Part shown: one piece after another, positions 1-6,193 of the stretch
How positions within the stretch are numbered: the first letter of the stretch is position 1
Layout: every line of letters starts with the position of its first letter
Assembly (NCBI GenBank): GCA_003649845.1
Contig: QMTB01000029.1
Location: 1-11,932, forward strand
Reading direction: 5' to 3'
Source of the DNA: Thermoplasmata archaeon
GTDB taxonomy: Archaea; Thermoplasmatota; E2; DHVEG-1
Length of the DNA stretch: 11,932 bases
Notes under the pieces: model-generated
The model's input: only the letters and a program-made list of their open reading frames with translations
Databases searched by the model: none
What the model was told of the DNA's origin: nothing
Position numbers and translations under genes: made by a program

Positions 1-11
1 ATTCAAAACAG

Positions 12-30
12 TTATATGTAACATTTATAT
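12..30 (+). promoter_or_regulatory. Candidate TATA region for the por operon
   Basis: Two AT-rich archaeal box A candidates lie here, TTATAT at 12-17 and TTTATAT at 24-30. With the usual TATA-to-start distance of about 25 bases, the first would start transcription near 40, giving a short leader with the GGAG site at 42-45. The second would start near 52-54, almost exactly at the GTG codon, giving a leaderless message. I cannot choose between them. The window edge is close, so an upstream co-transcribed gene is not excluded. Confidence 0.35.
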
Positions 31-41
31 TCCAGAATTCG

Positions 42-45
42 GGAG
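42..45 (+). promoter_or_regulatory. Ribosome binding site deciding the porG start
   Basis: GGAG lies 8 bases before the GTG at 54, a normal spacing. The in-frame GTG at 45 overlaps this site and has no SD sequence of its own, so 54 is the better start. Confidence 0.55.
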
Positions 46-53
46 TGTTAATT

Positions 54-626
54 GTGTCTCTGAAGGATTTGGTAGAAATCGTTTTCCACGGCCGCGGTGG
101 ACAAGGTGCAGTTACAGCTGCAAACATATTTGTTGCAGCTGCTCTTCGAGATGGAAATAAAGGTGTACAGGCTTTTCCATTTTTTGGAGCAGAGAGAAGA
201 GGAGCACCAGTTAGAGCATTCGCTAGGATATCACAAGAAGAAATTTATCTTAGAAGTGAGATTTATGAACCAGATATAGTAGTTGTTCTAGATGAAAGTA
301 TAATGGGAATAGTGGATCTTCTAAAAGGTTTAAAAGAAAATGGAATAATATTAATTAACAGTAGAAAGAGACCTAATGATTTTCCTTTTTCTGATAAATA
401 CAAGGTTGCAACTGTTGATGCAACAGGTATAGCTTTGAAACATGAATTACTTGTAGGGGGGATACCTGTTGTTAATACACCTATACTAGGAGCTATTCCA
501 AAGATATTAGATAGAATAACCCTTGACTCCCTGCAGAAGGTTATAGCAGAGAAATGGAGTGGAAGCCTAGCTGAGAGGAATATATCAGCTACAAAAGATG
601 CTTTTATGCAAGTAGAGGTGAGTTGA
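54..626 (+). CDS. porG: 2-oxoacid:ferredoxin oxidoreductase, gamma subunit
   Basis: This is the gamma subunit of a cytoplasmic pyruvate/2-oxoacid:ferredoxin oxidoreductase, which oxidatively decarboxylates a 2-oxoacid with CoA to acyl-CoA, CO2 and reduced ferredoxin. About 190 residues, normal for a stand-alone gamma subunit. The N-terminal glycine motif HGRGGQGAV sits at residues 12-20, followed by the family signature FPFFGAERRGAPV and then AFARIS; the later EPDIVVVLD stretch is also typical. The GTG at 54 is chosen because GGAG at 42-45 is well spaced and homology begins only a few residues later; the GTG at 45 would add three residues. It is the first gene of the operon; its TGA is followed one base later by the TTG start of porD. 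Pyruvate versus 2-oxoisovalerate specificity cannot be read from this subunit, which can be shared between the two enzymes in some archaea. Confidence 0.93.
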   Translation: MSLKDLVEIVFHGRGGQGAVTAANIFVAAALRDGNKGVQAFPFFGAERRGAPVRAFARISQEEIYLRSEIYEPDIVVVLDESIMGIVDLLKGLKENGIILINSRKRPNDFPFSDKYKVATVDATGIALKHELLVGGIPVVNTPILGAIPKILDRITLDSLQKVIAEKWSGSLAERNISATKDAFMQVEVS

Positions 627-627
627 T

Positions 628-900
628 TTGAAGAAATATCCTATAATTACAAGTATATCTTATCCAAAAAAAGGAGCTATGGGTAAAACAGGTACATGGA
701 GAGTTTTTAAACCAATTCTTGACCAAAATAAATGTGTGAAATGTTTACAATGCTGGATTTACTGTCCAGAGGCAACTATTATCAGAAAGGAGGATAACTC
801 TGTTGAAATAGACTATGAGTATTGTAAAGGCTGCGGTGTATGTGCAAATGTATGTCCAACTAAAGCTATAACTATGGTTAGAGAGGGAGAAGAAAAATGA
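628..900 (+). CDS. porD: 2-oxoacid:ferredoxin oxidoreductase, delta subunit (2x[4Fe-4S])
   Basis: A 90-residue ferredoxin-like delta subunit that passes electrons from the catalytic subunits to external ferredoxin. It carries two complete CxxCxxCxxxCP cluster motifs: Cys36, 39, 42, 46 (CVKCLQCWIYCP) and Cys66, 69, 72, 76 (CKGCGVCANVCP). The N-terminal segment with KTGTWRVFKPI before the first cluster is characteristic of PorD/VorD rather than of free ferredoxins. The start is a TTG at 628, placed by GAGGTGAG at 615-622 and by the length of the family. The stop overlaps the ATG of the next gene (ATGA, 4 bases), so translation is probably coupled. Confidence 0.95.
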   Translation: MKKYPIITSISYPKKGAMGKTGTWRVFKPILDQNKCVKCLQCWIYCPEATIIRKEDNSVEIDYEYCKGCGVCANVCPTKAITMVREGEEK

Positions 901-2051
901 AGGTAATGATAGACACTGGAAATTATATCGCTGCAAAAGCTGCTATTATGGCTAAACCTAATGTAGTAGCAGCTTATCCTATCACTCCACAAACTACTCT
1001 AGTTGAAGGTATAGCAAAATATAAGGAGACGGGTGAATTCAAAGGAGAATATATATGTGTAGAAAGTGAACATTCCGCGATGAGTGCATGTATAGGTGCA
1101 AGTGCTACTGGAGTAAGGGTTTTTACAGGTACATCCTCCCATGGTCTACTACTTATGCATGAGATGCTACACTGGGCAGCATTATCGAGACTACCAATTG
1201 TAATGTGTAATATCAATAGAGTTGTAGGACCAGGATGGAATATATGGGCGGATGAAAATGATTCCATAGCTCAACGTGATACAGGTTGGATACAATTCTA
1301 TGTATCTAGCAACCAAGAGATCTTCGATACAGTTATACAAGCTTTTAAGATAGCTGAACATGAGAAAATTTCACTTCCAATTATGATTAATTATAATGCG
1401 TTTATACTATCTCATACCTCTATGCCTGTTTATATACCAGAACAGGAGGAGATAGATGAGTTTATACCTAAACGTAAACCTACTTGGAAACTAGATGTTG
1501 ATAACCCTATAACATTTGGTAACATCATACTACCTGATGCATATATAGAAGTTAGAAGAGATATGCAACGCGCTCAGGATTATGCTAGAAACTATATTAA
1601 AAAGGTTGCAGAGGAATGGAGAGAAAAATTTGGTAGATACCATGGGGATCTCATAGATAGATATAGATGCGATGATGCAGAATATATAATTCTAACAATG
1701 GGTGCCATTGGAGCAGAGAGTAGGATAGCTGTTGACAATCTAAGAGAAGATGGTTTGAAAATAGGTTTAGCACGAGTGAGGGTTTTCAGACCGTTTCCAA
1801 AGGAAGATATTGTAGAACTTAGTAAAAAAGCAGATTTTATTGTTATAGATAGAAATATATCTGTTGGAATGGGTGGTGCTTTATCAGCAGAAGTTAAATC
1901 CGCTCTCTATGGTAACTCTGATACAAAAGTTTACAGTTATATCGCTGGTTTAGGTGGAAAAGATGTTACTTTTAAAGATATAGAAAAGATGATTAGAAAG
2001 GTAGTTGATGGTAAAGTGAAAACCTTAGAATGGTACAGCTTGGAGGAATAA
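897..2051 (+). CDS. porA: 2-oxoacid:ferredoxin oxidoreductase, alpha subunit
   Basis: The 384-residue alpha subunit provides the pyrimidine-binding half of the thiamine diphosphate site and the transketolase C-terminal-like domain. Visible landmarks are AAYPITPQTTLVEGI at 25-39, the TPP-contacting glutamate context CVESEHSAM at 54-62, a helical linker rich in Arg/Glu around 219-247 that is typical of PorA, then domain II with ARVRVFRPFP near 292-301 and VIDRNISVGMGGAL at 316-329. The start ATG at 897 overlaps the porD stop and follows a GGGAGA site. The linker and the RDMQRAQDYA stretch look more like pyruvate-type than 2-oxoglutarate-type enzymes, but VorA is close enough that substrate remains open. 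Fully intact; the stop is one base before the porB start. Confidence 0.94.
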   Translation: MKVMIDTGNYIAAKAAIMAKPNVVAAYPITPQTTLVEGIAKYKETGEFKGEYICVESEHSAMSACIGASATGVRVFTGTSSHGLLLMHEMLHWAALSRLPIVMCNINRVVGPGWNIWADENDSIAQRDTGWIQFYVSSNQEIFDTVIQAFKIAEHEKISLPIMINYNAFILSHTSMPVYIPEQEEIDEFIPKRKPTWKLDVDNPITFGNIILPDAYIEVRRDMQRAQDYARNYIKKVAEEWREKFGRYHGDLIDRYRCDDAEYIILTMGAIGAESRIAVDNLREDGLKIGLARVRVFRPFPKEDIVELSKKADFIVIDRNISVGMGGALSAEVKSALYGNSDTKVYSYIAGLGGKDVTFKDIEKMIRKVVDGKVKTLEWYSLEE

Positions 2052-2052
2052 T

Positions 2053-2967
2053 ATGGCTATTAAAGATTTACCTCTTGAAGAACATTATATCCCTGGTAGT
2101 GCAGCTTGCCCCGGATGTCCAGCAAGTATGGCTCTGAGAATGGTATTTAAAGCCATTGGTAAGAAGATGATAATGGTTGTTCCTGCTTGTTGTACATCTG
2201 TCATTGAAAGTTTACATCCTTATACATCCTTTGATATACCTCTATTGAATATTGCCTTTGAAGCAGCAGCTGCAGCATCTAGTGGAGTAGCAGCTGCACT
2301 TGAAACTATGGGTAGAGATGATATCACAGTTGTAGCATGGGCTGGTGATGGTGGAACATACGATATAGGTCTACAAGCTTTATCTGGTGCATTTGAAAGA
2401 GGTACTAATTTCATCTATATATGTTATAATAATCAGATTTATTCTAACACTGGTATACAACGTAGCGGTGCTACTCCATATGCTGCTTGGACTACTACTA
2501 CTGTAGGTGGTAAAACAGAGTTTCGTAAAGAAATGGGTGAGATAGTTCAAGCTCATCATATACCATATGTTGCACAAACCTCTATTGGTTACCCAGAGGA
2601 TGTATATCGTAAAGTGAAGAAAGCTAAGGAAATTAAAGGTCCGAAATATATTGAAATTCTAGCTCCCTGCCCCCCTGGTTGGCGTTTCGATATGTCTAAA
2701 ACAGCTGAAATGGGTAAATTAGCTGTTGAAACAGGAGCATGGGCATTATATGAAGTTGAAAATGATAAGATAACTTTTAATGGTAAAAGTAAACTTATAC
2801 TTGAAGGTAAAATGAAGAGGAAACCAGTAGAAGATTGGCTGAAACTACAAGGTAGATTTAGACATCTCTTTGTTCCGGAGAGAGATGAGAAGAGATTAAA
2901 AGAGATAGAGGATCACATTGATATGTTATGGAGACGCTATAGAAGCTGGGTTGGAATAGAGAAATAA
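2053..2967 (+). CDS. porB: 2-oxoacid:ferredoxin oxidoreductase, beta subunit (TPP-binding)
   Basis: The 304-residue beta subunit binds the diphosphate of TPP and the proximal [4Fe-4S] cluster. The TPP motif runs from GDG at 98-100 to NN at 126-127, followed by YSNTGIQRSGATP, a signature of the POR/VOR group. Four cysteines placed as in POR enzymes are visible: Cys19 and Cys22 (AACPGCP), Cys46 or 47 (PACCTS) and Cys206 (APCPPGW); the family uses four cysteines for its proximal cluster. GGAGG at 2042-2046 stands 6 bases before the ATG, inside the end of porA. With porG, porD and porA this completes the enzyme. Pyruvate is the default guess; 2-oxoisovalerate is the main alternative. Confidence 0.94.
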   Translation: MAIKDLPLEEHYIPGSAACPGCPASMALRMVFKAIGKKMIMVVPACCTSVIESLHPYTSFDIPLLNIAFEAAAAASSGVAAALETMGRDDITVVAWAGDGGTYDIGLQALSGAFERGTNFIYICYNNQIYSNTGIQRSGATPYAAWTTTTVGGKTEFRKEMGEIVQAHHIPYVAQTSIGYPEDVYRKVKKAKEIKGPKYIEILAPCPPGWRFDMSKTAEMGKLAVETGAWALYEVENDKITFNGKSKLILEGKMKRKPVEDWLKLQGRFRHLFVPERDEKRLKEIEDHIDMLWRRYRSWVGIEK

Positions 2968-3005
2968 AAGAAGGAGTGTGAAAGAAACTATGGAGGCTAA
3001 TAGAT

Positions 3006-3554
3006 ATGCATGCAATGGTGAAACAAAGCCTCCCCCTGCTCATACTCTGTGGATTCGGCGCTATTCTAACTGGAACTGCTTTTGGAAGTATGAGCAAGAT
3101 ATTTCAAAGTATCCCTGGTTTAATTGTAGTGATACCTGGTATAATAGCAATGCGAGGGAATATAGGTACTGCTCTTGGTTCAAGACTTGGTTCAGCTTAT
3201 CATCTAGGTTTAATTGATATAGATAATCTATGGAATGAAGAGTTAAAACAAAATATCCTTGGTTCTCTCACTTTAAGTATACTTGTTTCTCTTATCATCG
3301 GCGTATTAGCTTATCTAACCTCTCTATTACTAGGTGTTCAAGCTAGTTTGATAAAACTTTTATTTATTGTTATATTAGGCGGTTTAATCTCAGCTGTTCT
3401 ATTAACTATACTTACCATCCTTATCATCTATATTGTATTCAAAAAAGGTTTAGATCCTGATAATATAACCGGTCCAGCTCTTGCTACTTTTGGAGATATC
3501 ATAACAATGCTATGTATAATTGCCAGTGCATATCTAGTAGAGGCGGTGGTATAA
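3006..3554 (+). CDS. Half-size MgtE-type divalent cation transporter subunit (first)
   Basis: A 182-residue integral membrane protein with about five hydrophobic segments (roughly residues 8-28, 38-50, 87-110, 115-143 and 163-181). It resembles the membrane domain of MgtE/SLC41 magnesium transporters (PF01769; the archaeal permease group COG1824). Landmarks are the small-residue stretch MRGNIGTALGSRLGSAYHLG at 49-68, with the Gly-Asn pair at 51-52, and the C-terminal GLDPDN at 148-153 followed by TFGD at 161-164, whose Asp164 sits where MgtE has its ion-selective aspartate. The N-terminal and CBS domains of classical MgtE are absent. The ATG at 3006 follows GGAGG at 2992-2996; the frame is closed by a TGA just upstream, so a longer protein is excluded. 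It lies 38 bases after porB with no clear promoter and overlaps the next gene by one base. Ion identity (Mg, Co or other) is not known. Confidence 0.8.
   Translation: MHAMVKQSLPLLILCGFGAILTGTAFGSMSKIFQSIPGLIVVIPGIIAMRGNIGTALGSRLGSAYHLGLIDIDNLWNEELKQNILGSLTLSILVSLIIGVLAYLTSLLLGVQASLIKLLFIVILGGLISAVLLTILTILIIYIVFKKGLDPDNITGPALATFGDIITMLCIIASAYLVEAVV
3540..3549 (+). promoter_or_regulatory. Ribosome binding site deciding the second MgtE start
   Basis: A G-rich GAGGCGGTGG stretch precedes the ATG at 3554 and lies inside the end of the previous gene. It supports 3554 rather than the upstream in-frame ATG at 3512, which would overlap the previous gene by 43 bases and add residues unlike the family. 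Confidence 0.5.
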
Positions 3555-4117
3555 TGTATAATTGGCGTATTATTGTTAGAAATGGTTTACCTCTACTTAC
3601 TATAACTGCTTGTATGGAGATTATAGCTGGTCAACTATTACAAGTAGAAGAAACACTTTTGGTTTCTCTACCTATACTACTGGTAAGTATACCTGTAATT
3701 AATAGTATAGGTGGTAACCTTGGTAGTATTGTTGGTGCAAGACTTGCCTCTGGTTTACATATAGGTTCTATAGAGGTTAGCTTTAGAGACCCTGAACTTA
3801 GAGATAACATTATAATAGCTCTACTAATGGGTTTTATCACATATTTTATTCTTGCGATAGGTATTTATCTATTCTCTATGTTTATAGGTATAGAGGTTAG
3901 AAATATTAGTATGATAGAATTTATGAGTATAATCATCTCCGTTGGATTCCTACTCAGCTGCATTGTTATATTGGTAAGTGTAGTAACTGCTGTTATATCC
4001 TTCCGCAGAGGTATAGATCCAGATGATATGGTGGCACCAGTTGTCAGTACAACAGGGGATCTAATGGGTATATTATTTTTCTTATTTCTACTTCAAATAT
4101 TTGGAGTTGGAATATGA
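3554..4117 (+). CDS. Half-size MgtE-type divalent cation transporter subunit (second)
   Basis: A 187-residue membrane protein paralogous to the preceding gene product. The same landmarks recur in the same order: NSIGGNLGSIVGARLASGLH at 50-69 (Gly54-Asn55), five hydrophobic segments, and GIDPDDMVAP at 153-162 followed by TTGD at 166-169, with Asp169 matching the first protein's Asp164. Classical MgtE is a homodimer of five-helix membrane domains, and SLC41A proteins carry two such domains in tandem, so the two half-proteins here most likely form the equivalent heterodimer (inference). The start is placed at 3554 because it overlaps the previous stop as TAATG and has a G-rich site before it. 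The stop overlaps the next start as ATGA, with GGAG at 4103-4106. Confidence 0.8.
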   Translation: MYNWRIIVRNGLPLLTITACMEIIAGQLLQVEETLLVSLPILLVSIPVINSIGGNLGSIVGARLASGLHIGSIEVSFRDPELRDNIIIALLMGFITYFILAIGIYLFSMFIGIEVRNISMIEFMSIIISVGFLLSCIVILVSVVTAVISFRRGIDPDDMVAPVVSTTGDLMGILFFLFLLQIFGVGI

Positions 4118-4770
4118 AACGAAAAATATTTGGTATATTACAGAAGACAAAGAAGAATCAATGGAAACAAGAGGAATTCGAAGAATTAGAATATGAACCT
4201 ACTAGTGTAAAAGAACTTTTAACTGAAATGAAGGATATCTCAGAACTTATCATAGATCTAGCTTATTCAGCAGTGTTATTCCATAATGAAGAAATCGCTG
4301 AAGAAGTAAAATATCTAGATGTAAGAATGGATAAACTAAACTATGATATACGTATGATGGCTATGATGGCTACTAGGACAAAGGAGGATGCAGAACAACT
4401 AGCTGGTATATTACAAGTTGCTGAAGCAGCAGAGAGTATATCTAATGCAGCAGGTTATATTATAGATCTATTATTCAGAGAGAAAACAGGTCCAATTCTC
4501 CCTAAAATCCTTAAAAAATCAGAGGAGCATCTCTATCGTATCAAGATTTCAAAGAAATCTAAAGCTTGTAATCAAAAGATAGGTGATATGAGAATACAAA
4601 CAGAGACGGGTATGCGTGTTATAGCTATAAGACGGGGGAATTATTGGATATACAATCCACAAGCTGATACTACTCTACAAGCAGAGGATTGGCTTATAGT
4701 TAGAGGAAATAAAGATGGTTATGATGAACTTAAAAAATTTTTACATGGAGAGATGGAGGTACTAGATTGA
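4114..4770 (+). CDS. PhoU-like/TrkA_C regulatory protein (first)
   Basis: A 218-residue soluble protein of the archaeal family with a PhoU-like helical domain and a C-terminal RCK_C (TrkA_C) domain (COG3273). A charged, probably flexible N-terminus (1-30) leads into helices at about 32-122, including MKDISELIIDLAYSAVLF and a second run with AEQLAGILQVAEAAESISNA; the RCK_C domain spans about 138-212, with IKISKKS, TETGMRVIAIRRGN and a terminal EDWLIVRG strand. RCK_C domains bind small ligands, cyclic di-AMP in some bacterial transport proteins, and control potassium or other cation channels. The position immediately behind two MgtE halves, with a 4-base overlap, argues that it is a regulatory subunit of that transporter. 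The ligand is unknown. Database names such as potassium channel protein would be misleading, as no membrane segment is present. Confidence 0.82.
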   Translation: MKRKIFGILQKTKKNQWKQEEFEELEYEPTSVKELLTEMKDISELIIDLAYSAVLFHNEEIAEEVKYLDVRMDKLNYDIRMMAMMATRTKEDAEQLAGILQVAEAAESISNAAGYIIDLLFREKTGPILPKILKKSEEHLYRIKISKKSKACNQKIGDMRIQTETGMRVIAIRRGNYWIYNPQADTTLQAEDWLIVRGNKDGYDELKKFLHGEMEVLD

Positions 4771-5348
4771 AAGATAAAACAGTAGAGGATATAGTTTTAG
4801 AGATAAAAGATAAATCAGAACTTATGGTTGATTTGGCATACTCCTCGCTATTATATGATAATGAAACCATCGCTAGAGAGGTATATGATTTAGAAGATTT
4901 CATCGATAATTTATATCAAAATCTGCAGCGTAAAACATTACAGGATGTAGCAGATAAAAAACTTAGCGTAGAAGATGCTCTTGCTGTACTCAGACTAGCA
5001 GAGGCAGGTGAACAGATAGCAGATGCAGCACAGGAAATAGCAGATGTAGAATTAAGGGATGTAGAACTTCATCCGATACTTAGAATGAGTATAAGAGACT
5101 CAGATCAAGTATTTACAAGAGTAGAAGTTTCAGAAGATTCCATCCTATGTAATAAAACCTTAGGTGAATTAAAACTAGCTACTGAAACAGGTATGACAGT
5201 GATAGCTATGAGACACGGTAATAGATGGCTTTACGGTCCCAATAAAAACACTAGGATAGACCCTGGGGATATATTGTTTGCAAAAGGACCAGAGGATGGA
5301 GAGAAACATCTCATAGAATTAGCTAAAGGTTTAACTAAAGAAATCTAA
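4767..5348 (+). CDS. PhoU-like/TrkA_C regulatory protein (second)
   Basis: A 193-residue paralogue of the preceding protein without its charged N-terminal extension. The PhoU-like helices (about 3-95) contain KDKSELMVDLAYSSLLYDNE and LRLAEAGEQIADAAQEIADV; the RCK_C domain (about 118-190) contains VEVSEDS, LATETGMTVIAMRHGNRW and a GDILFAKGPEDG end. The start is a TTG at 4767 that overlaps the previous TGA, with GGAGGT at 4755-4760. The two copies share motifs such as LAYS, TETGM and GN-W but are clearly diverged, matching the duplicated membrane subunits; one regulator per membrane half is an attractive but unproven pairing. Its TAA overlaps the stop of the convergent pantoate kinase gene by 4 bases. 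Confidence 0.82.
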   Translation: MKDKTVEDIVLEIKDKSELMVDLAYSSLLYDNETIAREVYDLEDFIDNLYQNLQRKTLQDVADKKLSVEDALAVLRLAEAGEQIADAAQEIADVELRDVELHPILRMSIRDSDQVFTRVEVSEDSILCNKTLGELKLATETGMTVIAMRHGNRWLYGPNKNTRIDPGDILFAKGPEDGEKHLIELAKGLTKEI

Positions 5349-6193
5349 AATTTTTTTTTATCATATACATCACATATAATTGTTCTTCCATATTCCCCAA
5401 ATAACTCTTCTAGTTTTATAGTATCACCTATAGCAAAGATAGATTTACCTAACATACACATACTAGCCATACCATAATTCCACGCCTCCTCTACTATCCC
5501 TTTGATCTCCTCTGTTACAAGTTTGGTTTCCCTAGCGAACAACCAGGATAATTTAAAAAAATTTTCAACAGCAGGATTTCTAATTAATTCATCAGTACAT
5601 CTTTTACCATATCTTTTAATCAAATTCATCTTCTCTTCATCGTTAAGTATCTCAGAGGTTTCTAACTCACCAGGTAATATACATAATACAATTTTATATC
5701 TCCCAGGTATATTCCTTACAATTCCAGGTATACCTGGTTTCTCTCTAATCTCTATACCACCATGATAACAGGCATTTACATCACCTAAACCAGTTTGATG
5801 TATTATCTCTGATTCATGGGCTATAGATAATGCTACCATAGGATTTATATCCAGTAACCTTGCAATAGCTAGGCTTGCACCTAACGCACTAGCAGCGCTT
5901 ATACCAAAACCATGTGCCATAGGTAGATCAAGATTGTTCTCTACAACTATATGCATATTTTTAGAATCAATGAGTTTCCTTACACAATACTCTATCAAAG
6001 AGGATTTTACTTTACTATTATCTATATATGTTTCAATGATCTGCTGAGATGAATCCTCTATATAAACTGTTGTTTTTACTCCCAATGATAGGTTTATACC
6101 TGCTCCTCTTGAACCAGATTTCAGAGGATCTTCATCTATAAAAGGTTCAAAGAAACCAGATATATGTGCTGGTATGAAAACACTGGTTTTCAT
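5345..6193 (-). CDS. Pantoate kinase (archaeal CoA pathway, GHMP family)
   Basis: This enzyme phosphorylates pantoate to 4-phosphopantoate with ATP; archaea then condense it with beta-alanine by phosphopantothenate synthetase, replacing the bacterial PanC/PanK steps. The 282-residue protein shows the pantoate kinase N-terminus FIPAHISGFF at 6-15, GSRGAG at 27-32, the GHMP ATP-binding loop PMAHGFGISAASALG at 91-105, the GLGDVNACYHGG segment at 135-146 and the C-terminal GMASMCMLGKSIFAIG at 241-256. Its ATG overlaps the coaBC stop by one base (TAATG), with GAGGA 7 bases upstream, so it is translationally coupled to coaBC. It ends in a Lys-Lys-Phe tail and overlaps the convergent gene by 4 bases. 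Other GHMP kinases (mevalonate, homoserine, shikimate) fit the SRGAG/FIPAHI signature less well. Confidence 0.92.
   Translation of the reverse strand: MKTSVFIPAHISGFFEPFIDEDPLKSGSRGAGINLSLGVKTTVYIEDSSQQIIETYIDNSKVKSSLIEYCVRKLIDSKNMHIVVENNLDLPMAHGFGISAASALGASLAIARLLDINPMVALSIAHESEIIHQTGLGDVNACYHGGIEIREKPGIPGIVRNIPGRYKIVLCILPGELETSEILNDEEKMNLIKRYGKRCTDELIRNPAVENFFKLSWLFARETKLVTEEIKGIVEEAWNYGMASMCMLGKSIFAIGDTIKLEELFGEYGRTIICDVYDKKKF
5351..5359 (+). terminator. Poly-T terminator after the transporter cassette
   Basis: Nine consecutive T residues begin three bases after the TAA of the second PhoU-TrkA_C gene. Archaeal RNA polymerase terminates at such T-tracts without a required hairpin. On the other strand the same tract encodes the lysine-rich C-terminus of pantoate kinase, so part of the T-run is explained by coding. 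Confidence 0.5.

Noticed and set aside
974..1267. Open frame of 97 codons on the minus strand
   Set aside because: It lies opposite porA, which is strongly supported by family motifs, and its own translation has no recognisable domain or ribosome binding site.
2978..3217. Open frame from a GTG with a nearby GGAG, overlapping the first MgtE half
   Set aside because: The SD is only one base from the GTG, the translation is low-complexity and Trp/Tyr-rich, and the overlapping frame gives a clear MgtE-like membrane protein with a well-placed GGAGG.
3512..3553. Longer N-terminus for the second MgtE half from the ATG at 3512
   Set aside because: The added residues (Cys and Gly rich) come from the other frame of the preceding gene and do not fit the family; the ATG at 3554 has a G-rich site and a TAATG overlap.
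5724..5737. Perfect 14-base palindrome CCAGGTATACCTGG with a half copy at 5703-5710
   Set aside because: It lies inside the pantoate kinase gene and is explained by the repeated Pro-Gly-Ile codons of that region, so I do not call it an operator.
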